Assembly: GCF_018138715.1 (NCBI RefSeq)
Contig: NZ_JAGSHX010000006.1
Span: forward strand, 5,270,001 to 5,334,000
Source: Streptomyces asiaticus
GTDB lineage: Bacteria; Actinomycetota; Actinomycetes; Streptomycetales; Streptomycetaceae
Direction: 5' to 3'
DNA: 64,000 nt
The notes under the pieces are model-generated. The model did not search any database and was not told where the DNA came from. It saw nothing but the letters and a program-made list of their open reading frames with translations. This document shows, piece after piece, positions 8,641-19,898 of the stretch (its first letter is position 1; the number at the start of each line of letters is the position of its first letter). Position numbers and translations under genes: made by a program.

Positions 8641-9432
8641 ATGAACGACTCCGGTGCGAAGCGGACCGTGGGTGCGGCCATCGCGGTGGTGGCGGCGCTC
8701 GGGCTGATGACCGGATGCGGCAGCGACTCCGGCGACGGCAAGGCGGACGGCGCCAAGCAGGCGGGCAGCGCCGAGCAGGGCGACGGCGCTTCGCAGGGGG
8801 ACAAGGCCGCGGGCTCCGGCCAGGACGCGAAGCCGCTGTCCGCGTCCGCCCTGGAGCGGGCCGCCCTGACCAATGGCGAGGTCAAGGGGCTCGAGGTGCA
8901 GAAGATGACGGACAAGGAGGTCGGCGAGGGCGGCTCGGCCAAGACCGGCAAGGCCGCGTGCCGACCGATGGCCGCGCTGATGGGGAGCCGGTACGACCCG
9001 GCGCCCAAGGCCAGCGTCCACCGCGCCTACGCCACCGACCTCACCAAGGCGAAGGTCGGCTCCACCGGCCTGATCCGGATCTCCTCCTACGGACCGGGCG
9101 ACGCCGAGCGCACGGTGAAGGACCTGCGCGAGGCCGTCACCGCCTGTCAGGGCGGCTTCCCCGCCGAGGACGGCTCGGGCGGGAAGGCGGACGTCAAGAA
9201 GGTGACACCGCTGGACGCGCCGAAGGCCGGGGACGAGGCGGTGTCCTTCAGCCTGCATGACGCGGGCAAGGAGAAGGCCGTCATCAAGTTCACGGTCGTG
9301 CGGACCGGGCCGCAGGTGACGGTGTTCTTCGGGGTGAACATCGCCGACCCCGCGAAGTCCGAGATCCCGGCCGCGCTGGTGGACGCCCAGGTGGCGAAGG
9401 TGGCGAAGGCCACGAAGGGCGCCGCGTCCTGA
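8641..9432 (+). CDS. Secreted lipoprotein of unknown function
   Basis: 263 residues. It has a lipoprotein signal: basic start (NDSGAKRTVG), hydrophobic core AAIAVVAALG and lipobox LMTGC, so it is probably lipid-anchored on the outer face of the membrane. A low-complexity Gly/Ser/Lys linker follows, then a globular domain with two cysteines (KAACRPM and VTACQGGF) likely to form a disulphide. ATG 8641 was chosen because the signal peptide begins there; the frame upstream is open but not coding-like. No enzyme motif is visible. Confidence 0.75.
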   Translation: MNDSGAKRTVGAAIAVVAALGLMTGCGSDSGDGKADGAKQAGSAEQGDGASQGDKAAGSGQDAKPLSASALERAALTNGEVKGLEVQKMTDKEVGEGGSAKTGKAACRPMAALMGSRYDPAPKASVHRAYATDLTKAKVGSTGLIRISSYGPGDAERTVKDLREAVTACQGGFPAEDGSGGKADVKKVTPLDAPKAGDEAVSFSLHDAGKEKAVIKFTVVRTGPQVTVFFGVNIADPAKSEIPAALVDAQVAKVAKATKGAAS

Positions 9433-9443
9433 GCCCGGCGGGC

Positions 9444-9467
9444 CCGGGCCTTCCGCCCGCGGCCCGG
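9444..9467. terminator. Convergent terminator hairpin
   Basis: A 7-bp stem (9444-9450 with 9461-9467, CCGGGCC/GGCCCGG) lies in the 37-bp gap between the convergent lipoprotein and the minus-strand gene. It can act on both strands. Confidence 0.5.
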
Positions 9468-9469
9468 TC

Positions 9470-10336
9470 TCAGTTGGTGGCGGAGGCGGCCGAGGCGGCC
9501 TCCGCCGACGCCTGGGCGTTGCCCCTGGCCAGGATCTGGCGGAAGGTGTAGTCGGCCACATCGCGGCCGGCCTGGAGGGTGGCGGTGTCCGACGACGTGA
9601 CCGCCTTCCCCGACGTATAGCCGGAGATCGTGAAGTAGGCGTACCGCCCGATCGCGTTCGCCGAGCTCTGGCAGGCCGTCCGGCGGCAGAAGGTCGGCAC
9701 GCCCCCGCCCGAGAGCGAGGCGATGTTCGGCTTGTACCCGTCCTTGGCCTTCTCGGCCGCCGCCTTGCCGTCGAAGACGGCGACACCGATCGTCACCGCG
9801 ACGCCGTCCCGGGTGAAGGTGGCCCGCAGCAGCTTGCGGCAGCCGTTGTTCACCAGGACCGGGCCGAGCGCCCCCTGGGTCGCGGCCGAGCAGCTGGTGG
9901 TCGAGGCGGACGCCGCCTTGGTGTACGACCGGTCGTCCTTCGTGGCGCGCTTGTCGGGGAAGAGGCCGGCCGCGCTCAGCGGCGCCTTGTCCCGCCGGGC
10001 GCTGGAGATGATGTCCAGCGGCTTCGGCGGCGCGGGCGGGGCCACATTGGAGAAGGTCGGCTCGGGCGTCGCCGACTCGCTGGGCAGGTCCGGCGGGGTC
10101 GGCAGCCCACCGGCCGAATCGCCGCCCCCGTTGTCCTTGTGCCCGCTGCTGACCACGGCGGTGGCGACGATCGCGGCGACGGCCGCCGTCGCCAGCGCCC
10201 CGCCCCCGATGAAGAGCAACTTGCGGCGGCGGTTGCGCGCGGCGGACTGATCGGCGAGCGCCGCCCAGTCCGGCGTCGACGGCTGAGGCGCCTGAGAACC
10301 CCCGGGCCCGTAAGGCCCCCCTTGCCCAAAGCTCAT
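9470..10336 (-). CDS. Single-pass membrane protein, unknown extracellular domain
   Basis: 288 residues from ATG 10336 (MSFGQGGPYGPGG). The order is a Gly/Pro-rich cytoplasmic N-terminus, a basic stop (RNRRRKLL), one transmembrane helix (FIGGGALATAAVAAIVATAVV), a linker rich in Gly, Pro and Ser, then an extracellular domain of about 170 residues. Cysteines occur in TTSCSAATQG, NNGCRKLL and TFCRRTACQSS. This architecture is very common in streptomycetes, but no function is known to me. The downstream convergent hairpin is shared with the lipoprotein gene. Confidence 0.75.
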   Translation of the reverse strand: MSFGQGGPYGPGGSQAPQPSTPDWAALADQSAARNRRRKLLFIGGGALATAAVAAIVATAVVSSGHKDNGGGDSAGGLPTPPDLPSESATPEPTFSNVAPPAPPKPLDIISSARRDKAPLSAAGLFPDKRATKDDRSYTKAASASTTSCSAATQGALGPVLVNNGCRKLLRATFTRDGVAVTIGVAVFDGKAAAEKAKDGYKPNIASLSGGGVPTFCRRTACQSSANAIGRYAYFTISGYTSGKAVTSSDTATLQAGRDVADYTFRQILARGNAQASAEAASAASATN

Positions 10337-10410
10337 GGCGCGCATCTTAGACCGGCCGAGTGACAGGATGGACCCGCCGGCGGGTCCCTCTTGCGCCCCA
10401 CCCCCACGCG

Positions 10411-10861
10411 GCCGGTGCCCCGGGCCGAACCCGGGCCACAGCCGGGCGTCCGGCGAAGCCGCCGGCGGCCGGTGCCCCGGTCCGAATCGCGGCGCGCGGC
10501 CGGACGCGCGGCGAAGCCCCCGGCGGCGGCCGGACCCCGTGTGACGCGCAAGGGCTCGGCGGGGGCCCCGGCCCCGACGCGGCGCACGGCCGAGTGCGCG
10601 GCGGCGCGGGGGCGTTTTGGCTGGCGTGGGTGGGCGCCTTGGCTGGCGTGGGTGGGCGCCCCGCCCCCTTTCGCCTCGCGCCCTGGCGCACGAGGGTGGG
10701 AGGCTCTGATGCCGCGATCGGCGCGGGGGGCTCCCAGTGCCCCCCCCTGCGGGCAGGCGCCTCCGGCCGGTGGCCGGGCCCGCTCGAGGCGCCCGGGCTC
10801 GGCCGGGGCCCCAGCCCCGAATGGGCCGCGGGCGGGTCCGCGGCGGCGCGGGGGCGTTTTG
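10411..10861. repeat. Degenerate direct repeats upstream of rplM
   Basis: The 766 bp between the minus-strand gene and rplM hold no credible gene. Three repeat sets are visible: two approximately 60-bp imperfect direct repeats at about 10411-10530; an exact 22-bp tandem duplication at 10617-10638 and 10639-10660; and two approximately 65-bp copies at 10554-10620 and 10797-10861, each ending in GGCGCGGGGGCGTTTTG. The second 65-bp copy runs into the rplM -35 box. Confidence 0.6.
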
Positions 10862-10888
10862 ACCCGGGTGGGGGCGGGCCGGTATTCT
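10859..10888 (+). promoter_or_regulatory. Vegetative promoter of rplM-rpsI
   Basis: TTGACC (10859-10864), an 18-bp spacer, then TATTCT (10883-10888), a good match to HrdB-type promoters. The start would lie near 10895 and give a leader of about 208 nt before rplM. That is long enough for regulation by the ribosomal proteins, but no known leader motif was recognised. Confidence 0.65.
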
Positions 10889-11102
10889 GCCAGTTCGTTA
10901 TGCGTATTGGCTTGCTCGTTCTCACGTGAGAGGCCGTTACGCCGGTCCACCGGGCCGATGACCAGCGGCAAGCACTCGGCATGCGTCACCGAGGTGCGGC
11001 CACGGCTGTCGTGATCGTCCGGGTGGCCTTGTCCGGACCTGTCATCCCGGCCCTCGCGGGCCCGGGGAGACTTCACTCACTGAAGAAGCGAAGGCTACGA
11101 CC

Positions 11103-11546
11103 GTGCGTACGTACAGCCCCAAGCCCGGCGACGTTCAGCGTCAGTGGCATGTCATCGACGCCACCGACGTGGTTCTGGGCCGTCTGGCCACCCAGGCCGC
11201 CACCCTTTTGCGGGGCAAGCACAAGCCGGTGTACGCGCCGCATGTCGACGCTGGTGACTTCGTCATCATCATCAACGCCGACAAGGTGCACCTCTCCGGC
11301 AACAAGCGGACCCAGAAGATGGCGTACCGCCACTCCGGCTACCCGGGTGGTCTGCGCTCCATCCGCTACGACGAGCTGCTGGAGAAGAACCCGGAGAAGG
11401 CCGTCGAGAAGGCCATCAAGGGCATGCTCCCCAAGAACACCCTGGGCCGTCAGATGCTCTCGAAGCTGAAGGTGTACTCGGGCGACCAGCACCCGCACGC
11501 CGCTCAGCAGCCGGTTCCGTTCGAGATCACCCAGGTCGCGCAGTAG
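11103..11546 (+). CDS. rplM: 50S ribosomal protein L13
   Basis: 147 residues. It shows the L13 core: [19 protein letters not shown] at the N-terminus, [20 protein letters not shown], then [18 protein letters not shown], and [19 protein letters not shown] near the end. GTG start after the purine-rich GAAGCGAAGG. It is co-transcribed with rpsI 41 bp downstream, the universal L13-S9 pair. Expression is expected from the promoter at 10859-10888 with a long leader. Confidence 0.97.
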   Translation: MRTYSPKPGDVQRQWHVIDATDVVLGRLATQAATLLRGKHKPVYAPHVDAGDFVIIINADKVHLSGNKRTQKMAYRHSGYPGGLRSIRYDELLEKNPEKAVEKAIKGMLPKNTLGRQMLSKLKVYSGDQHPHAAQQPVPFEITQVAQ

Positions 11547-11587
11547 TCCCGGCCACCCCTTACGACGAAGAGAATCTGAGGAGCATC

Positions 11588-12091
11588 GTGGCCGAGACCA
11601 CCGCCGAGACCCCCCTCGATGTCGAGGAGTACACCACCGAGAGCGTTGAGACGGTCGAGTCGGAGTACACCTCCGAGTCGCTCGCTTCCCGCTTCGGTGA
11701 CCCGCAGCCTGCCGCCGGCACCGGGCGCCGCAAGAACGCCGTGGCGCGTGTCCGCATCGTGCCGGGCAGCGGGCAGTGGAAGATCAACGGTCGTACTCTC
11801 GAAGAGTACTTCCCCAACAAGGTCCACCAGCAGGAAGTCAACGAGCCCTTCAAGGTGCTCGAGCTGGACGACCGCTACGACGTCATCGCCCGCATCTCGG
11901 GCGGCGGCGTCTCCGGCCAGGCCGGGGCGCTGCGTCTGGGCATCGCCCGGGCGCTGAACGAGGCGGACGTGGACAACAACCGCGGCCCCCTCAAGAAGGC
12001 CGGCTTCCTGACCCGTGACGACCGCGCCACCGAGCGTAAGAAGGCCGGTCTGAAGAAGGCCCGCAAGGCGCCGCAGTACAGCAAGCGCTGA
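11588..12091 (+). CDS. rpsI: 30S ribosomal protein S9
   Basis: 167 residues. The S9 domain occupies about residues 40-167 ([36 protein letters not shown]) and ends with the invariant KAPQYSKR, whose final residues reach the ribosomal P site. The first 40 residues are an acidic, Glu/Thr-rich extension usual in actinobacteria. GTG start with GAGGAG upstream. A strong hairpin follows, ending the rplM-rpsI unit. Confidence 0.97.
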   Translation: MAETTAETPLDVEEYTTESVETVESEYTSESLASRFGDPQPAAGTGRRKNAVARVRIVPGSGQWKINGRTLEEYFPNKVHQQEVNEPFKVLELDDRYDVIARISGGGVSGQAGALRLGIARALNEADVDNNRGPLKKAGFLTRDDRATERKKAGLKKARKAPQYSKR

Positions 12092-12118
12092 CGCCCATCG
12101 CGGCACCGCTGCTTCACC

Positions 12119-12159
12119 CGAACGCCCCGGCGGCACCACCTGTGCCTCCGGGGCGTTCG
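12119..12159 (+). terminator. Terminator after rpsI
   Basis: A perfect 12-bp inverted repeat (12119-12130 with 12148-12159, CGAACGCCCCGG/CCGGGGCGTTCG) has a further 5-bp stem in the loop (12132-12136 with 12142-12146). Confidence 0.8.
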
Positions 12160-12231
12160 GCTATCGCCACCGGGGGGCGTATACCTACAAGCAAGCTTCT
12201 GCTCCCCAGCTCGTAACTTCGGAGGACACCA

Positions 12232-13590
12232 GTGGGACGACTCTTCGGTACGGATGGTGTGCGCGGCGTCGCGAACGCCGATCTGACGGCTGAGATGGCG
12301 CTCGGTCTGTCGGTAGCGGCGGCGCATGTGCTCGCCGAGGCGGGAACCTTCGAGGGCCATCGGCCGGTGGCGGTGGTCGGGCGGGACCCGCGAGCGTCCG
12401 GGGAGTTCCTGGAGGCGGCCGTGGTGGCGGGGCTGGCCAGTGCCGGGGTGGACGTACTGCGGGTCGGCGTGCTGCCCACGCCGGCCGTCGCGCATCTGAC
12501 CGGGGCGCTGGACGCGGACCTCGGGGTGATGCTCTCCGCGAGCCACAACCCGATGCCCGACAACGGCGTCAAGTTCTTCGCCCGCGGCGGCCACAAGCTG
12601 GCCGACGAGCTGGAGGACCGCATCGAGACCACCTACCGGTCCCACGCCTCCGGTGAGCCGTGGGACCGGCCGACGGGCACGGGGGTGGGCCGGGTCCGGG
12701 ACTACGACGAGGGCTTCGACGCCTATGTGGCCCATCTGGTCGGCGTCCTCCCCAACCGGCTCGACGGCCTCAAGGTCGTCATCGACGGGGCGCACGGCGC
12801 GGCCGCCCGGGTCTCCCCGGAGGCGTTCGCGCGGGCCGGGGCCGAGGTCGTGACGATCGGCACCGACCCGGACGGGCTCAACATCAACGACGGCTACGGC
12901 TCCACCCACCTCGCCCGCCTCCAGGCGTCCGTCGTGGAGCACCGGGCCGACCTCGGCATCGCCCACGACGGGGACGCCGACCGCTGTCTCGCGGTGGACG
13001 CGGCGGGCCGCGAGGTCGACGGCGACCAGATCCTCGCCGTCCTGGCCCTGGCCATGCGCGAGGCGGGCGAGCTGCGCGGGGACACGGTGGTCGGCACCGT
13101 GATGTCCAACCTCGGCTTCAAGCTGGCCATGAAGCGGGAGGGGGTCGAGCTGGTCCAGACGGCGGTCGGGGACCGCTATGTGCTGGAGGAGATGAAGTCC
13201 CACGGCTACGCCCTGGGCGGCGAGCAGTCCGGGCACGTGATCGTCCTCGACCACGCCACGACGGGTGACGGCACCCTCACCGGTCTGCTGCTGACGGCCC
13301 GCGTCGCCGCGACCGGCCGCACCCTGGCCGACCTCGCGGCCGTCATGGAGCGGCTGCCGCAGGTGCTGGTCAACGTCCCCGACGTGGACAAGTCCCGGGT
13401 CGCCTCCAGCGCGGACGTGGCCGCGGCCGTCGCCGAGGCCGAGCGCGAGCTGGGCGAGACCGGCCGGGTCCTGCTCCGCCCCTCGGGCACGGAGCCGCTG
13501 GTGCGGGTCATGGTCGAGGCCGCCGACATCGAGCAGGCCCGCTCGGTCGCCGGCCGCCTGGCGGACGCGGTGAAGTCGGCTCTGGGCTAG
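12232..13590 (+). CDS. glmM: Phosphoglucosamine mutase
   Basis: Interconverts glucosamine-6-phosphate and glucosamine-1-phosphate on the way to UDP-GlcNAc for peptidoglycan. 452 residues, full length. It opens [14 protein letters not shown]. The catalytic phosphoserine is S104 in [11 protein letters not shown], the metal loop is DGDADR, and the sugar-specificity loop is GGEQSGH. The C-terminal phosphate-binding motif is [15 protein letters not shown] start preceded by GGAGGAC. GlmS, which makes its substrate, is encoded 3.3 kb downstream, so both steps lie in the same region. Confidence 0.97.
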   Translation: MGRLFGTDGVRGVANADLTAEMALGLSVAAAHVLAEAGTFEGHRPVAVVGRDPRASGEFLEAAVVAGLASAGVDVLRVGVLPTPAVAHLTGALDADLGVMLSASHNPMPDNGVKFFARGGHKLADELEDRIETTYRSHASGEPWDRPTGTGVGRVRDYDEGFDAYVAHLVGVLPNRLDGLKVVIDGAHGAAARVSPEAFARAGAEVVTIGTDPDGLNINDGYGSTHLARLQASVVEHRADLGIAHDGDADRCLAVDAAGREVDGDQILAVLALAMREAGELRGDTVVGTVMSNLGFKLAMKREGVELVQTAVGDRYVLEEMKSHGYALGGEQSGHVIVLDHATTGDGTLTGLLLTARVAATGRTLADLAAVMERLPQVLVNVPDVDKSRVASSADVAAAVAEAERELGETGRVLLRPSGTEPLVRVMVEAADIEQARSVAGRLADAVKSALG

Positions 13591-13639
13591 GGCCTCTCTC
13601 CGAGCCCGAGGGAGCCTCGGTCCTGGTCTCTCCACTGGG

Positions 13640-13870
13640 ACCCTCAATCGCCGGAGGGGCTGGATTTTCCAGCCCCTCCAGGGGGCACCTCCCAGCGGTA
13701 GCTGGGGGAGATTGAGGAGCGGGGTCCAGGGGCGGAGCCCCGGCGGGGGTCCGGGGGCGGAGCCCCCGAAACGGGGTCTGGGGCGGAGCCCCAGCGGGGG
13801 CCGGGGCCGGGCCCCGCCACGCGGCGGAGCCGCATATCGACGCCGCGGGGAAGGGGCGGGGTGGGGGAAC
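13640..13870. repeat. Streptomyces-type intergenic repeat with terminator hairpins
   Basis: The gap after glmM holds nested inverted repeats. CCTCAATC near 13642 pairs with GATTGAGG near 13710 around two inner hairpins. A 12-bp perfect stem at 13653-13679 (GGAGGGGCTGGA, loop TTT) is a likely glmM terminator. It is followed by repeated GGGGCGGAGCCCC hairpins and, at 13818-13866, one copy of the CACGCGGCGGAGCCGC family found elsewhere in this window. From memory, related elements are widespread between Streptomyces genes. Confidence 0.65.
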
Positions 13871-14791
13871 CTACCCCCGCCGCCCCCACAACGCCTTCTG
13901 CGCCAGCAGCGTCAACGTCCCCGCCACCACGATCCCCACCAGATTCAGCAGCAGCTGCTCCGTCGAGCCCCACATCTGGTCGATCTCCCCGTACCCGAGC
14001 GCCACCGCCGCGTTGGCCGCCGCCGGCACCGTGGTCACCGAGATCGCCACGCCCACCAGCGCGCCGGACTTCGCCGAGGTCAGCGACAGCGTTCCGGCGA
14101 TCCCCGCGAGCACGGCGACCACGAACGAGAACATGTCCGGCTTCCAGATGAAGTCCGTGTTCGGCCGGGCACGCTCCAGCATGTCCTTGCCGAAGAGGCC
14201 CACCGCGTCCATCGCGATGCTGAAGCCGGTGGTCAGCGCCATCGCCGCCGCGAACCCGACCAGCAGCGCGATCGCCGAGCGGGCGGCCAGCCGCGGCGCG
14301 CGCCGCACCAGCGCGGTGCACACCCCGGCCAGCGGTCCGAACTCGGGGCCGACCGCCATCGCACCGACGATCAGGATCGCGTTGTCCAGCACCACACCGC
14401 ATGCCGCGATCATCGTCGCGATGACGAGGAAGGCGAGATAGGTCACCGAGAGGGTGGACTCCTCGTGGGTGGCGTCCGCCAGGTGCTCCCACAGGACCGC
14501 GTCCGCGCCCTCGCCGGGCGCCTCCTCCTCCGCCTTGTCGGCGCGCTTGGAGAGCGACAGGTCGATGTTCTCCACCGCGATCGAACCGGCCTCGTCAAGA
14601 CCCAGCGCACGCAGGTCGCCCAGCAGGGCGTCCCCGGCCTCGCGCGCCACGTCGCACATGACGACGTCCCCCGCGGGGTTGCGGGCGGCGCCCGGCAGCA
14701 CCACCAGATGGGTGGTGCCGACCGTCTTCTCGATCGTGCGCACCACGTCCTCGGTGCGGTCGGCGGGGACGATCAGCCTCACGTGCAGCAT
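13871..14791 (-). CDS. DUF389 family integral membrane protein
   Basis: 306 residues from ATG 14791 (MLHVRLIVPADRTEDVV). The first 100 residues are a soluble ACT-like regulatory region. The rest has several hydrophobic helices (VTYLAFLVIATMIAACGVVL, ILIVGAMAVGPEFGPLAGV, LLVGFAAAMALTTGFSIAM and more). The AMAVGPEFGPL stretch is typical of DUF389. The family has no agreed function; transport has been suggested. It lies 13 bp downstream of coaA on the same strand, so the two are probably co-transcribed. Confidence 0.85.
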   Translation of the reverse strand: MLHVRLIVPADRTEDVVRTIEKTVGTTHLVVLPGAARNPAGDVVMCDVAREAGDALLGDLRALGLDEAGSIAVENIDLSLSKRADKAEEEAPGEGADAVLWEHLADATHEESTLSVTYLAFLVIATMIAACGVVLDNAILIVGAMAVGPEFGPLAGVCTALVRRAPRLAARSAIALLVGFAAAMALTTGFSIAMDAVGLFGKDMLERARPNTDFIWKPDMFSFVVAVLAGIAGTLSLTSAKSGALVGVAISVTTVPAAANAAVALGYGEIDQMWGSTEQLLLNLVGIVVAGTLTLLAQKALWGRRG

Positions 14792-14804
14792 GGCCCGGCG
14801 CTCC

Positions 14805-15815
14805 TCACAGCTTGCGCAGGGACAGCCGCTGCACCTTGTGATCCGGCCCCTTGCGGAGCACAAGCGTGGCCCGCCCCCGCGTGGGCTGCACATTCTGCTT
14901 CAGGTTGGGCTTGTTGATGGTCCGCCAGATCATCCGCCCGTAGTCCAGCGCCTCCTCCTCCGAGACCTGGGTGTACTTGCGGAAGTACGAGGACGGGTCC
15001 TGGAAGGCCGTCTCCCGCAGCTTCTTGAAGCGGCCCAGGTACCAGCGCTCGATGTCCTCGGTCCGGGCGTCCACGTACACGCTGAAGTCGAAGAAGTCCG
15101 CGAGCCCGACCCGGGTCAGCCCGTCCTTGCCCGGCAGCGCGGGCTGGAGCACATTGAGCCCCTCGACGATGAGGATGTCGGGGCGGTGCACGGTCAGCCG
15201 CTCGTCCGGCACGATGTCGTAGATCAGGTGGGAGTAGACCGGCGCCGACACCTCCGCCCGGCCCGCCTTCACATCGGCGACGAAGCGGGTCAGCGACCTG
15301 CGGTCGTAGCTCTCGGGGAACCCCTTGCGGGACATCAGCCCACGGCGCCGCAGCTCGTCGTTGGGGTACAGAAAGCCGTCGGTGGTGATCAGCTCCACCC
15401 GCGGATGCTCGGGCCAGCGGGCCAGCAGCGCCTGGAGCAGCCGCGCGGTGGTCGACTTGCCGACCGCGACGCTTCCCGCCACGCCGATCACGAACGGCGT
15501 ACCGGGCTGGGCCCCGTTGCCCCGCTTGGTGTCGCCCAGGAAGGTGTTGAGCGCGCCGCGCAGATTGCCGGTGGCGGCGACGTAGAGGTTGAGCAGCCGG
15601 GACAGCGGCAGATAGACATCCCGCACCTCATCGAGGTCGATGACGTCGCCGAGTCCCCGCAGCTTCTCGACCTCTTCGGCGGTCAGCGGCAGCGGCGTCT
15701 TGTCCCGCAGCGCACTCCACTCGGCACGGGACAGGTCCACATACGGAGTCGCCTCGCCGCCCCGCCGCTGCGGGCCGCGCACGGTGCGCGCATCGCGCGC
15801 GGTTGACGTGATCAC
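14805..15815 (-). CDS. coaA: Pantothenate kinase, type I
   Basis: First and rate-setting step of coenzyme A synthesis: ATP-dependent phosphorylation of pantothenate. 336 residues. P-loop [17 protein letters not shown], then [12 protein letters not shown] with the catalytic Asp, [14 protein letters not shown], and [12 protein letters not shown]. These are diagnostic of prokaryotic type I kinases, which are inhibited by CoA. GTG start at 15815. The first 20 residues or so are poorly conserved, so a start slightly downstream is possible. It leads the minus-strand pair coaA-DUF389. Confidence 0.96.
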   Translation of the reverse strand: MITSTARDARTVRGPQRRGGEATPYVDLSRAEWSALRDKTPLPLTAEEVEKLRGLGDVIDLDEVRDVYLPLSRLLNLYVAATGNLRGALNTFLGDTKRGNGAQPGTPFVIGVAGSVAVGKSTTARLLQALLARWPEHPRVELITTDGFLYPNDELRRRGLMSRKGFPESYDRRSLTRFVADVKAGRAEVSAPVYSHLIYDIVPDERLTVHRPDILIVEGLNVLQPALPGKDGLTRVGLADFFDFSVYVDARTEDIERWYLGRFKKLRETAFQDPSSYFRKYTQVSEEEALDYGRMIWRTINKPNLKQNVQPTRGRATLVLRKGPDHKVQRLSLRKL

Positions 15816-15897
15816 CCTCTCATTGTCATGGCAGGGACCGGCCGAGTGAGCGGTGTCCCGGCGTGGGGTCGGTCACCCCGGGCCGGGGCCGGGGATG

Positions 15898-16764
15898 TCA
15901 CCCGGGGAGCACGCCGGAGACGGAGTCGGTCGGGGTGGTCCTGGACACGGCCGGGACCCGCACCTTCACGGGCTTGCCGAAGTCGGTCAGGTTCATGGTG
16001 ACGGTGACGTACCCCGTGTGCTGTGCGGCCGACAGCTCGACCCGGGCCGGCCGTCCCTTCTCGTCCACCCAGACCATCGCGGACGCGGGCAGTCCGCCGC
16101 CCATCGCCTTCCGGGCCGTTTCGAGCTTCTTACGGCTCTCGTCCGCCATGCTGAGGGTGAGCGTCCGGTAGTCGAGCGTGCCCCGGTAGAGGTGCACCGG
16201 ACGGCCGTCGATCGTGGTCGTGCCCCGGTCCGACACGTCGCGGATGGCCGATGCCTGGCGCAGGACGTGTTCGGGGTCGTTCAGCGGGGCTCGCAGCAGG
16301 GAGTGGGCCCTGGCCTTGTCGCGGTCGATGACCGCCCAGTGGCCCTTGGGAACGGTCCGGGTGAGATAGACCTTGCCCCCGCTGAAGACCTCGTCCATGT
16401 GGTCGACCGCGCCGCCCGGGAAGTCGACCGACAGCTTGCCCTTGTCGGCGGCCAGGTCGAATGGGCCCGCTAAGGAGAGGGTGGACTCCTCACCCCCACC
16501 GCCGCGGGTCACGACGGTCTCGTCGATCCGGGCGCTGGTGGCGCGGGCCTTCGCCACGGCGGCGCGGACGATGTCGACGGGTCTGCCGTCCGTGCTCTTC
16601 GTGGCGGACGCTTTCGCCCCGGCCTTTCCGCTCGATTTCTCGGCGACGCGGGCCTTCTCGCTCGAACCCGATTCGCTCGAACCCGATTCGCTCGAACCCG
16701 ATGAGCAGCCGGTGCCGAGCGCGAGAAGCAGCACAGCGGTGGACGACATGGTGATACGGCGCAC
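15898..16764 (-). CDS. Lipoprotein, LppX/LprG-like
   Basis: 288 residues. Signal RRITMSSTAVLLLALG with lipobox LGTGC; the mature part begins with a Ser-Glu-Ser-Gly tandem repeat (a 15-bp unit repeated three times at the DNA level near 16664-16708). The globular part looks like an LppX/LprAFG or LolA-type beta fold (VYLTRTVPKGHWAVIDRDKA, TTIDGRPVHLYRGTLDY, MVWVDEKGRPARVELSA). Such proteins bind lipids at the cell envelope. The family match is by pattern only. GTG start chosen for the complete signal peptide; ATG 16749 is an alternative. Confidence 0.7.
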   Translation of the reverse strand: MRRITMSSTAVLLLALGTGCSSGSSESGSSESGSSEKARVAEKSSGKAGAKASATKSTDGRPVDIVRAAVAKARATSARIDETVVTRGGGGEESTLSLAGPFDLAADKGKLSVDFPGGAVDHMDEVFSGGKVYLTRTVPKGHWAVIDRDKARAHSLLRAPLNDPEHVLRQASAIRDVSDRGTTTIDGRPVHLYRGTLDYRTLTLSMADESRKKLETARKAMGGGLPASAMVWVDEKGRPARVELSAAQHTGYVTVTMNLTDFGKPVKVRVPAVSRTTPTDSVSGVLPG

Positions 16765-16892
16765 GATCCCCCCAGGAAAGTGAAAGTGAAAGGGCGGCCC
16801 CCCGGCCGCTCGTGCGCATTATTCACGGCATGAGAGGGGCCTGTGCGTGGCCGGTGGTCGGTCTGCCACCCCCGGGGTCGTACGCTGCGTCC

Positions 16893-18740
<1,848 letters not shown>

Positions 18741-18777
18741 GCCGTCGGGCCGGTCGAGTGCCTCGTCGAGCGACGCC

Positions 18778-19146
18778 GTGATCATCGGCGTCGGCATCGA
18801 CGTCGCCGAGATCGACCGCTTCGACGACGCGCTCCGGCGCACCCCAGGGTTGGCGGACCGCCTGTTCGTCGAGCGCGAGCTGTGGCTGCCGAGCGGGGAG
18901 CGCCGCGGCATGGCCTCCTTGGCCGCCCGCTTCGCGGCCAAGGAGGCGCTGGCCAAGTCCCTGGGCGCCCCCGGCGGCCTCCGCTGGACCGACGCCGAAA
19001 TCCTCACCGAGCCGACCGGCCGCCCCCGCCTCTCGGTCCGCGGCACGGTCGCGGTGTGCGCGCAGCGGCTGGGGGTGCGGGGCCTGCATGTCTCGCTGAG
19101 CCATGACGCGGGGGTGGCGTCGGCGGTCGTGATCGCGGAGGGGTGA
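18778..19146 (+). CDS. acpS: Holo-[acyl-carrier-protein] synthase
   Basis: Transfers 4'-phosphopantetheine from CoA to acyl carrier proteins of fatty acid and polyketide synthases. 122 residues, normal for the family. Metal-binding [10 protein letters not shown] at the N-terminus, and [12 protein letters not shown], where the Glu coordinates magnesium. [18 protein letters not shown] forms the C-terminal strand pair. GTG start 37 bp after glmS, so it is likely co-transcribed. In most streptomycetes nnrD and alr follow directly; here an island intervenes. Confidence 0.95.
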   Translation: MIIGVGIDVAEIDRFDDALRRTPGLADRLFVERELWLPSGERRGMASLAARFAAKEALAKSLGAPGGLRWTDAEILTEPTGRPRLSVRGTVAVCAQRLGVRGLHVSLSHDAGVASAVVIAEG

Positions 19147-19260
19147 GCGCGGGTGCGGGTGCGGGGGCTCCGCCCCCACGCCCCCGCCGGGGCTCCGCCC
19201 CGGACCCGCGCGGTCGCTCCGGTGACGGGTGTGGTGCGGGTGCGTGGGTGGTGCGCCTGC

Positions 19261-19444
19261 TGTGCGTGGTGGGTGCCGGGGGCGGGGCCTCCGGTGCGGC
19301 GTCCTGGACCGTATATTTACGGCGCCGTTAGCCGGGAACGTTGGGCGGGCCGGAGATTGGCGCCACAAATACACGTAAGCGTCCAGGACACCACCCCTCC
19401 GACCCCACCCCCTCCCGCCTCGTCGGCGGCTACCCGCCGGTGGG
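19261..19444 (+). repeat. Palindromic element, copy A
   Basis: First of three related copies. Inverted arms at 19302-19326 and 19359-19388 share TCCTGGAC, an A+T-rich ATTTA/ACAAATA segment and GGCGCC, so the element can fold into a long imperfect hairpin with a 32-nt centre. Conserved flanks run from the TGTGCGTGGTGGG start to a 3' tail ending CCGCCGGTGGG. The 372 bp between acpS and the next gene consist mainly of this element preceded by GGGGCTCCGCCCC-type hairpins. Confidence 0.75.
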
Positions 19445-19518
19445 CCCGGCCCGTCCGATAGGGTGCGCCCGCCAGGGCCGTTCCACGACAAGGGCAAGCC
19501 GCCGAGGCCTGACGCCGG

Positions 19519-19884
19519 TCAGTCGGCGTCCTTCTCGATCGCCTCGAAGATGTCCGCGTCCGTCTCCTGCTGCCAGCCGGGAAGATCCGGCCAGTCGGCG
19601 ACGTACCCGGGCTTCGGGTCCTCGAAGTGCCGGTACATCTGCGCGGTCCAGCACGTAGCGACGAAGCGCCCCTTCTGCTCCCGTGCAAGTCGCCCGGCGT
19701 GCCCTTCGCTCACCTCCAGGAACTGCCTCACCTGCTCGTACACCGCCCCAGCAGCCGCCCGCTCCCACTCCGGGGTCTCCTCCCAGGGGGTCACATACCC
19801 CGGCTTGGGCTCCCCGGGAAAGTGCCGCCGCACGCCCGCGATCCACGCCTCCCGGAACAGCCGGGCACCCTCGGTCCGTGACAT
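19519..19884 (-). CDS. Unknown protein with two PKPGYV repeats
   Basis: 121 residues. The sequence is an internal duplication: each half contains RHF, PKPGYV, a Trp, a short spacer, P-x-W, then a hydrophobic helix (residues about 20-55 and 84-117). Similar PKPxYV...DADIFE proteins are, from memory, scattered in Streptomyces accessory regions and phages, without known function. ATG start at 19884, 14 bp after the stop of an upstream gene fragment on the same strand, so it was once part of an operon. Confidence 0.7.
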   Translation of the reverse strand: MSRTEGARLFREAWIAGVRRHFPGEPKPGYVTPWEETPEWERAAAGAVYEQVRQFLEVSEGHAGRLAREQKGRFVATCWTAQMYRHFEDPKPGYVADWPDLPGWQQETDADIFEAIEKDAD

Positions 19885-19898
19885 CCCTGCCCCTTTCG

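Noticed and set aside
10360..11014. Small open frames upstream of rplM
   Set aside because: They lie in a repeat-rich G+C gap, differ in every frame and lack starts with ribosome sites; a good promoter lies within.
16765..16892. glmS ribozyme/riboswitch
   Set aside because: The 128-bp gap before glmS is too short for the ribozyme plus the lipoprotein promoter, and no core motif is seen; the gene appears leaderless.
19261..19444. Element A as an ordinary transcription terminator
   Set aside because: The arms are long and imperfect with a large centre, conserved flanks extend well beyond the stem, and copies B and C are not placed only at gene ends in the same sense.
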